DNA from: an uncultured Christensenella sp.
GTDB taxonomy: Bacteria > Bacillota > Clostridia > Christensenellales > Borkfalkiaceae
NCBI GenBank assembly: GCA_910585595.1
Contig: CAJUET010000010.1
Span: forward strand, 1 to 64,000
DNA length: 64,000 nt
Reading direction: 5' to 3'
Position numbers and translations under genes: made by a program. The notes under the pieces were generated by a model. That model worked only from the letters and a program-made list of their open reading frames with translations. It was not told where the DNA came from and did no database searches. Of the stretch, positions 58,149-64,000 are shown one piece after another (position 1 is the first letter of the stretch; each line of letters starts with the position of its first letter).

Positions 58149-61100
58149 TTAGTTGACAAAATATTCGCTATAGCGTTCAATCAATTCAGCAAGCGTTTCA
58201 ATATCAATTAATCCTTTCCCAATTGATACTTTCAAATATTGTCCGTTAAACGCCTCAAACACTTCTTGAGACACAGGAAGTATTTCAGCAAATTCCTCGT
58301 ATGTAAAAAGCCCATACTGTTCGACATCCGCAGCTAATGCCTCCTGATTATAAGACATAGTTTCCGCGTCAACTTCAAAGATATTAATAAGTCCTTCTGT
58401 TGCCCCCGGCATTGATAGCATTCCGTTAACGTAATAACAAAGATGACTATATGTAACAGGGCTCCAAGATGTCGTATATTCATCTTTTACTACCACATTT
58501 ACAAGCTGTACTCTTGTCCATACAAGTTGTCCATTTTCATCTGTTGTCTGTTTATTGAACCAATGCCCGATATACTGTGCCGCATCATTCCTTAAGAAAA
58601 CATATTGATTGAGATCAAAATCCCAAAATGCATGTTCATATATAACCTTAATCTCTGTTCCGTCTGAAAAATAAAGATTTATCACTTCATATGTTTCAGC
58701 AGGATCACTATCAATAAACAGTATTGGAACCGTGTCAAATGTTCCTGTTTGCAAATTCCATACAAGAAGCATTTCATCTCCATTTAACTGTTCTACTGCT
58801 TTTTGAGTTCTATCCGCAAGCGTTATTAATGTTCCTTCTGCGACACAGCCACCACCATCTTTACTTGTTGCCGCATATTCAGCATTCTTTACTTTTGAAG
58901 CATAATCCGAGGTCCCAGATGCCGTTACGACAGAACCAGTCCATGTGTTTTCGTTCAACATTGTGCTGCTCCCCTCATAACTAATATAACCCGCAATTTG
59001 TGCAATAAAAGGCTTATTACCTGATTTGGAAATGTTTGCTAATGTTATAACCGCTGCATTTTTACAAAATTGAAGGTAATCATTAGTTATGTGAACCCCA
59101 GTTATACCGCCGACACAACCATTCTCCCCATTATGGTCATAAAAAATATTACCATAGTTTTCACAATATCCTATATAACCATAATTCTCACCTGTTATGC
59201 CTCCTATACGACCTTGCGCACCGATGGAAGCATGATTTTTAGAATATTGTATCTTGCCCCAACTGGTTCCAACCAAACCTCCCACTTTAGTTTTAGGATT
59301 TCGGCATAAAATGTCAACATTATTTGTAGACGAATCAGTATAACTTGGGTTATTTTCCCATTTTAGTACTTCGCAATTTTCGATGCAACCTCCCGTATTG
59401 GACATCTCCGCAGAAATTACACCGATTGATTGCCCCTCCGTCGTTGCCATAGCAGTTTTAATTTTGGCTTTAAATTTTGTATTTTTAATATAACCCCTTC
59501 CTGCAATATTTAGAAAAAAGCCAAAATTTTCAGTACCATTCAATTTTTCATTCATATAAGTAATTGTATGATTGCACCCATCAAATGTAGCCGATAAAAT
59601 GTTTATTGGAACCCATTGTATTTGTGTTGCATCTATATCATTCATTAATTCAATTGTAATGTTACTATTATCAGCAATAGAACCTATTTCACTCAATTGC
59701 TTAGGTCCATAAATACGATAATATTCTTTTCCTAAGTAGGTGTACTTACACTTTGACAAATCTTTTTCTTTAAGCTCAACTATAAACGTTACACTTGTCT
59801 GTGCTGTATAGAAGTCATACTCATTATATTGATTCAATTCAATATTATCAGTTAAAATTGCCTCATATCCCGATTTATATATGCGCGGAGATAACTTAAA
59901 GGCAATGCCCCTGTATTGGGTTACTTCATTTATTACACTTCCATTATAAGTATAATAGATTGGGAAGCTCCATTTTGCAATTAAATGAACATCTTGTTTT
60001 TCTGATAATATAGTATCCCGAGTATATTCTGCTCCATCTTCCGTAAACCAACCGACGAACGTGGCACTTTTATCCGTAGGAATAGGCAAATCCGTCAATG
60101 CCTTACCGTATGTAGCTTCAAAACTATTATAAGGTACTGATCCGCCATTTTCGTCAAGCGAAATTGTAAGCTTTTTTTCTTTATAAATAAACTCAGCCTT
60201 AGAATTCGCTCCCCAAGTATTATCCCAACCTGTTTTGCTTTGAGAATTATATTCGGGAATCTCCGAATACAAAAAATCAATATATATACTTTGACTTGAG
60301 TTCCAGCCAAAGACGATTGATTTCCCTACATTTTTTACATTTTCATATATACTCAATTGTTGAATTGAAACAGTATTCCTAAAAGCCGATTCCCCTATAC
60401 TATTAAACGAGTTATAGGTAGGCAATTCAACAACCCCTTTTTGCGCCTGTTGTCCTTCAATAATTTTTAATTCCTCTTGTTGACTCATGCTGCTAGGTTG
60501 AATAAAATAAATATTAGCCAACTCTTTACATTCAGCAAACATAGAATCCGTCAACCCCTTAATTGTATTAGGCAGAACAACAGATTCAATCGTTGAATTA
60601 GAAAAAATTTCGTAAGCTTCCGCTCCATCGTTAAAAGAAATTGATCTATTAATAATTATATTTACGCCTTTTGCCCCTGTAAACGCATTAGATGCAATTT
60701 CAATTGGGTCTTGTGAATGTTCAACTATGAGGTTATTAAAACCGCAATCATCGAAGGCGAACTCATTTATACCAAGGATTTTTGTACCCTCAAAAAATTC
60801 CGGTATAAAAATATCTGTTCCTTTTCTTTCAACATGAGTGGGATCATCTCCAATCTCATCAGCTGGCCCAACATAAAATCCACTGGTCCTCGGTTGACCG
60901 TTCGCCACACTATAACCAACTATTTCTTGGACACCAGACCTAGATATAGTGTCATAGACGGTTTCCAATTCCAGTTTTTCTTCAACATCAGTATTAAATT
61001 CCACGTCTTGATTAGCATTATTAATATTCCATTTGGAAGACCAACCTTCGCCAATGGATTCTGCTCTAACCTTGACCTGCGTATTATTATTTCTTAAGAT

Positions 61101-61610
61101 ATTTGACCCGACTATTTGCGTGCTTTGGGGAATTATCAATTCAGATAATTTAGGACATTTATAAAATGCATTATTCCCTATTTCAACAACTCTTCCTAAA
61201 GAAATTCTATTTAATTCTGGACAATTTGAAAATGACGAATTGCCTATTTTCTTAATGGTTGAAGGCAACCATACACGTATCAACTTTTGAGACGCCATAA
61301 ATCCATTAGCGGCAATTTCCGTAACATCATATTTTGTTCCATCAATAATGGCAGTTGACGGAATTATTGCTTTAGTTGCTTCATCTTGATTATTTATTGA
61401 CACACTGCATTCGGTTTCATTTAACGGAATAAACAAATATGTCGCGTTAACTATATCACCTTCTGTTACTGTAAATTGCAAGTCCTCGTTTGTTTCCTCT
61501 GCCGATACGATTACATGATTATTTAAGTTGACAATTGCCAATATAAGGCATAAACTTAAAAGCACCAACGAACTAATCATTCCTAGCATTCTTCTTTTGG
61601 TAATTCTCAT
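58149..61610 (-). CDS. Large secreted surface protein: LRR, InlB B-repeat, C-terminal Hint domain
   Basis: Start ATG 61610, GGAGG 5 bp upstream; 1153 residues. A signal peptide (about 1-40) is followed by BspA-like leucine-rich repeats (about 85-190, 240-460: IPSTAIIDGTKYDVTEIAAN, LIIPQSTQIVG, VVLPNTIKGLTDSMFAEC), an InlB B-repeat (about 480-560, VGWFTEDGAEYTRD, LIAKWSF), GLUG-like repeats (about 700-860, GGLVGTSWGKIQYS, GGITGENYGYIGYC) and a Hint domain from about 930. The latter begins CVAEGTLITLADRTQKAVEQ with nucleophile Cys and has the block B His (VIYEHAFWDFD) and SHLCYYVNG. Hint modules self-splice or cleave. About 100 residues follow it. Probably an adhesin or autoprocessed surface factor. 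Confidence 0.78.
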   Translation of the reverse strand: MRITKRRMLGMISSLVLLSLCLILAIVNLNNHVIVSAEETNEDLQFTVTEGDIVNATYLFIPLNETECSVSINNQDEATKAIIPSTAIIDGTKYDVTEIAANGFMASQKLIRVWLPSTIKKIGNSSFSNCPELNRISLGRVVEIGNNAFYKCPKLSELIIPQSTQIVGSNILRNNNTQVKVRAESIGEGWSSKWNINNANQDVEFNTDVEEKLELETVYDTISRSGVQEIVGYSVANGQPRTSGFYVGPADEIGDDPTHVERKGTDIFIPEFFEGTKILGINEFAFDDCGFNNLIVEHSQDPIEIASNAFTGAKGVNIIINRSISFNDGAEAYEIFSNSTIESVVLPNTIKGLTDSMFAECKELANIYFIQPSSMSQQEELKIIEGQQAQKGVVELPTYNSFNSIGESAFRNTVSIQQLSIYENVKNVGKSIVFGWNSSQSIYIDFLYSEIPEYNSQSKTGWDNTWGANSKAEFIYKEKKLTISLDENGGSVPYNSFEATYGKALTDLPIPTDKSATFVGWFTEDGAEYTRDTILSEKQDVHLIAKWSFPIYYTYNGSVINEVTQYRGIAFKLSPRIYKSGYEAILTDNIELNQYNEYDFYTAQTSVTFIVELKEKDLSKCKYTYLGKEYYRIYGPKQLSEIGSIADNSNITIELMNDIDATQIQWVPINILSATFDGCNHTITYMNEKLNGTENFGFFLNIAGRGYIKNTKFKAKIKTAMATTEGQSIGVISAEMSNTGGCIENCEVLKWENNPSYTDSSTNNVDILCRNPKTKVGGLVGTSWGKIQYSKNHASIGAQGRIGGITGENYGYIGYCENYGNIFYDHNGENGCVGGITGVHITNDYLQFCKNAAVITLANISKSGNKPFIAQIAGYISYEGSSTMLNENTWTGSVVTASGTSDYASKVKNAEYAATSKDGGGCVAEGTLITLADRTQKAVEQLNGDEMLLVWNLQTGTFDTVPILFIDSDPAETYEVINLYFSDGTEIKVIYEHAFWDFDLNQYVFLRNDAAQYIGHWFNKQTTDENGQLVWTRVQLVNVVVKDEYTTSWSPVTYSHLCYYVNGMLSMPGATEGLINIFEVDAETMSYNQEALAADVEQYGLFTYEEFAEILPVSQEVFEAFNGQYLKVSIGKGLIDIETLAELIERYSEYFVN

Positions 61611-61642
61611 ACAAGCCTCCAAAAATTTTTTATTCGCTCACA

Positions 61643-64000
61643 CTAATTTATTGTGCTTTGCATAAATTTAAGCTGTGGACAACCATTCTCTATATTTATC
61701 CAAATAGCCTCACCCGAATTCGCATTTAATATATCAGCGAGAAAATACATATCTTCTGAAGTATGATATCCATTTACTTCCAATCTTACATCTGTTTCAT
61801 TACGGTTATTGCCGATAATTTTTTGTTCGTTTTGTTGCGGACATATTGTATGAAAGTTGATGATTTCACTTTCGTCCGAAACCGAACCAATGATTGGTCT
61901 ATCAACTACGCTACCGGAATAGTAGCTATTCTCTAATGTAGAGTTTCTACCCAAAGTTCCAATAAAACCATATGTCGCATTTATATTCCCGGCTTCAATA
62001 AAATTTATATTGCCCGTAGAATAACAATTCTGGACTTTCGAATAATAAAGCGATGAACAAAAACCATTTCCAAATCTAGTTGCGCTGATTTCACCAGAAA
62101 AGAAGCAACCGTTCAAATTGCAATCCGAAACAATACGCCCAAATCCAACTGCTTCTTTTGCTATAATGTCTCCAAAAGCATAGCAAAACATAATATTCGC
62201 ATAAGATACACGATAGATAAATCCCGCACAATTTCCATCCTTTACATCTTCTGATCTAATATCTCCAAGGTAATAACAACTTTCAATGTGCGTCTTACCA
62301 TCTACGCTACCATATAAATTATTAATAAAACCTGAAAACCGTTTCGACCCAATTATATCATTTTGCACATAACAGTTTCTAATTTGCAACTTCCCATTTG
62401 AGTTGCATTTATTAATAAAACCACCGACATAGCCGGCAATTTTATTTCCCTTTGCAAAACAGCTTTCTATGATGAGGTCCGAATCGCTAGCCACATCTAA
62501 TGAACCAACAAATCCGCCCACTTGATAATTATTATCCCCTGTTATCATCATATCTGCACTGCAATCAGAAATCTTTATCGTGGAGTTTTGACTCGTAGAA
62601 TAATAACCTATAAGTCCCCCGCAAAACAAATTATCATTTGATTGACTCATTTGAATTTCACCACTTGCGTTGCACCCCGTGAGCGTCGCAGAACCACAAA
62701 CGCCAAGTAGCCCACCGAAGCTGAATGGAATTGTTATACCAGTACTATTATCACGTTGGACATTAGAGACTATGATACAAACGTCTGCATGGCAATTCAT
62801 AATCGTACTATAATAGCCCCAACCCACTAAACCGCCTATGGCAACTCCATCAAAGCTTAAACCATCTGCACAAATTGTTCCGCCAACATTTACATTTGTT
62901 AGTCTGCCTTCGAATAATCCTGCCACTACCCCAACGCAATATTGCCCTTCCGCCATAGTGTTAAAGTCTGTGGTTACTATATTTGCATTTGTAAGATTAA
63001 GATTTTTTACCTCGCTTGTTTGATTGCAAAAACCAAGCAATGAAGGAAAATTCTCTTGGGTGTTTACTGAAAGATTACTGATTGTTTTGTTCGAACCGTC
63101 AAATATACCACAAAAACGGTTTTCGTCATCAAAGATGGGTTCATGCTCTATATTGGTTAAGTCCAAGTTGTTTACTAATTCATAATTATCGTATGGAAAA
63201 TACGACATGTTGGTCAGTTGAGTGTAATTTTCTATTTTAAACGGATTTTCTTCCGTCCCTTCACCACCGGCGAATAAGAACTCAAATTCTGCGACATAAA
63301 CATGTTCGGCTATTATATTAAAGTCATATCGCATCGCATTAGTGTTCCCATCAGACCACTTGATAAATCTATATCCTCTATTGGGGACTGCGGTAACAGA
63401 TGTCGCATTTTCCCCAAACTTTATTGTTTGTCTCGCCTCGCCATTTATCGTTCCATTACCATCCGTCCTATATTCAACTTTGTAAGAAATACGTTCAAAC
63501 TTTGCCGTCACTGAAATATCTTGGATTATGCTAAAATCTGTTCGGTCTGCTGTTTTAATCCCATCCGACCAACCAACGAATTCATATCCCTCATTAGGAA
63601 CGGCTACAACCGTCGTTGCATTTCTTCCGCGATCTACCATTTGAACCGCTTCGCCGTTTATCGTTCCGTTCCCGTCCGTTTTATATTCAACTTTGTAAGA
63701 AATACGTTCAAACTTTGCCGTTACTGACATGCTTTTTGTTATGTTAAAATCTGTACGATCTGCTGTTTCAATCCCATCCGACCAGCTAACGAATTCATAT
63801 CCCTCATTGGAAACCGCTATAACAGTCGTTGCATCTTCTCCACTTTTAACTATTTGAATAGTGTCGCCTACAACTGTTCCACCGCTAGAAGTCAAATATT
63901 CTATACGATACTCCCGAACAGGTTTTTTACAAGCAAACAGAAACCCCATCAAAATAATGATTATCGCGGAAAAAATAATTTTTAAAAAATTCTTTGAATT
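61643..64000 (-). CDS. Surface lipoprotein with B-repeat-like and GLUG repeats (5' end outside window)
   Basis: The frame is open to the window edge: codons before 63952 encode FLKIIFSAIIIILMGFLFAC, a signal peptide ending in lipobox LFAC, so the start lies just outside. Three tandem repeats of about 70 residues follow (YKVEYRTDGNGTINGEA, EGYEFVGWSDG, DISVTAKFERI), then a long series of GLUG-type beta-helix turns (GGLVGWGYYSTIMNCHADV, GGLIGYYSTSQNSTI, GGFVGSLD). No catalytic motif. It lies 32 bp upstream of the Hint protein gene in the same operon; the pair resembles adhesin sets of gut Bacillota. Confidence 0.78.
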   Translation of the reverse strand, partial: NSKNFLKIIFSAIIIILMGFLFACKKPVREYRIEYLTSSGGTVVGDTIQIVKSGEDATTVIAVSNEGYEFVSWSDGIETADRTDFNITKSMSVTAKFERISYKVEYKTDGNGTINGEAVQMVDRGRNATTVVAVPNEGYEFVGWSDGIKTADRTDFSIIQDISVTAKFERISYKVEYRTDGNGTINGEARQTIKFGENATSVTAVPNRGYRFIKWSDGNTNAMRYDFNIIAEHVYVAEFEFLFAGGEGTEENPFKIENYTQLTNMSYFPYDNYELVNNLDLTNIEHEPIFDDENRFCGIFDGSNKTISNLSVNTQENFPSLLGFCNQTSEVKNLNLTNANIVTTDFNTMAEGQYCVGVVAGLFEGRLTNVNVGGTICADGLSFDGVAIGGLVGWGYYSTIMNCHADVCIIVSNVQRDNSTGITIPFSFGGLLGVCGSATLTGCNASGEIQMSQSNDNLFCGGLIGYYSTSQNSTIKISDCSADMMITGDNNYQVGGFVGSLDVASDSDLIIESCFAKGNKIAGYVGGFINKCNSNGKLQIRNCYVQNDIIGSKRFSGFINNLYGSVDGKTHIESCYYLGDIRSEDVKDGNCAGFIYRVSYANIMFCYAFGDIIAKEAVGFGRIVSDCNLNGCFFSGEISATRFGNGFCSSLYYSKVQNCYSTGNINFIEAGNINATYGFIGTLGRNSTLENSYYSGSVVDRPIIGSVSDESEIINFHTICPQQNEQKIIGNNRNETDVRLEVNGYHTSEDMYFLADILNANSGEAIWINIENGCPQLKFMQSTIN

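Noticed and set aside
1..64000. CRISPR array or cas genes
   Set aside because: No regularly spaced direct repeats; the tandem repeats seen are protein-coding (lipoproteins, B-repeats) or single hairpins.

Overview
The window reads as a chromosomal segment of an uncultured, probably gut-dwelling Bacillota (Clostridia-like) bacterium. Grounds: strong AGGAGG ribosome binding sites, TTGACA/TATAAT promoters with 17-bp spacers, lipobox lipoproteins, a BceRSAB-type module, clostridial integrative-element genes (TnpV, serine recombinases) and InlB B-repeat surface proteins. No rRNA or species marker is present, so the rank below phylum is inference.

The layout is a mosaic of stable carbohydrate-use operons and mobile or decaying DNA. 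(1) 1-4.7 kb: a phosphotransferase-like fragment, a nuclease-STAND NTPase-TPR protein that looks like antiphage defence, and a Xer-type recombinase. (2) 4.7-11.9 kb: a 7.2-kb serine-recombinase element whose ends I could place to a 9-bp core (GGATTCATT at 4714 and 11908). It carries a BceRS two-component system and a BceAB transporter whose permease has a nonsense codon. It splits a small secreted-protein gene, and insertion swaps the C-terminus of its own recombinase. (3) 11.9-19.3 kb: four tandem paralogous lipoproteins, a decayed L-rhamnose isomerase gene, prophage structural-gene fragments and an AraC regulator without its N-terminus. The phage DNA sits where the two divergent promoters should be. 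(4) 19.3-24.5 kb: a second element that starts at a 5'-truncated tRNA-Asn. It carries an apparent operon of caspase-like protease, ThsB-type TIR protein, KTSC protein and a small charged protein, followed by a serine recombinase, a ribbon-helix-helix-like protein and TnpV. This is the best candidate in the window for a little-described system.

(5) 24.6-39.1 kb: a glycan operon on the minus strand (substrate-binding protein, two permeases, a 1290-residue DOMON/Carboxypeptidase-regulatory surface lipoprotein, two GH43 lipoproteins and a cytoplasmic GH2) read from a clear sigma-A promoter at about 39.0 kb. (6) 39.1-43.5 kb: an SGNH-hydrolase lipoprotein and a surface glycerophosphodiesterase whose promoter shares a 60-bp upstream module with the transporter operon. 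(7) 43.5-49.3 kb: two CHR (chromate-type) transporters, an anaerobic sulfatase maturase, a sulfatase and an ArsR-like regulator in one apparent operon, with a divergent LysR. Together (5)-(7) look like uptake and breakdown of a decorated, possibly sulfated, polysaccharide.

(8) 49.5-53.4 kb: a second copy of the truncated tRNA-Asn 80-bp repeat opens another island with unknown cargo, an attenuator-like leader, a small-RNA gene and a decapitated copy of the same recombinase. (9) 53.4-57.9 kb: a fragment of an ICE (ArdC/MutS-I-like protein, HTH, sigma-like protein, Cys-rich protein). (10) 58.1-64.0 kb: two large cell-surface proteins with InlB B-repeats, BspA-like leucine-rich repeats, GLUG-like repeats and a C-terminal Hint domain; the second runs off the right edge.
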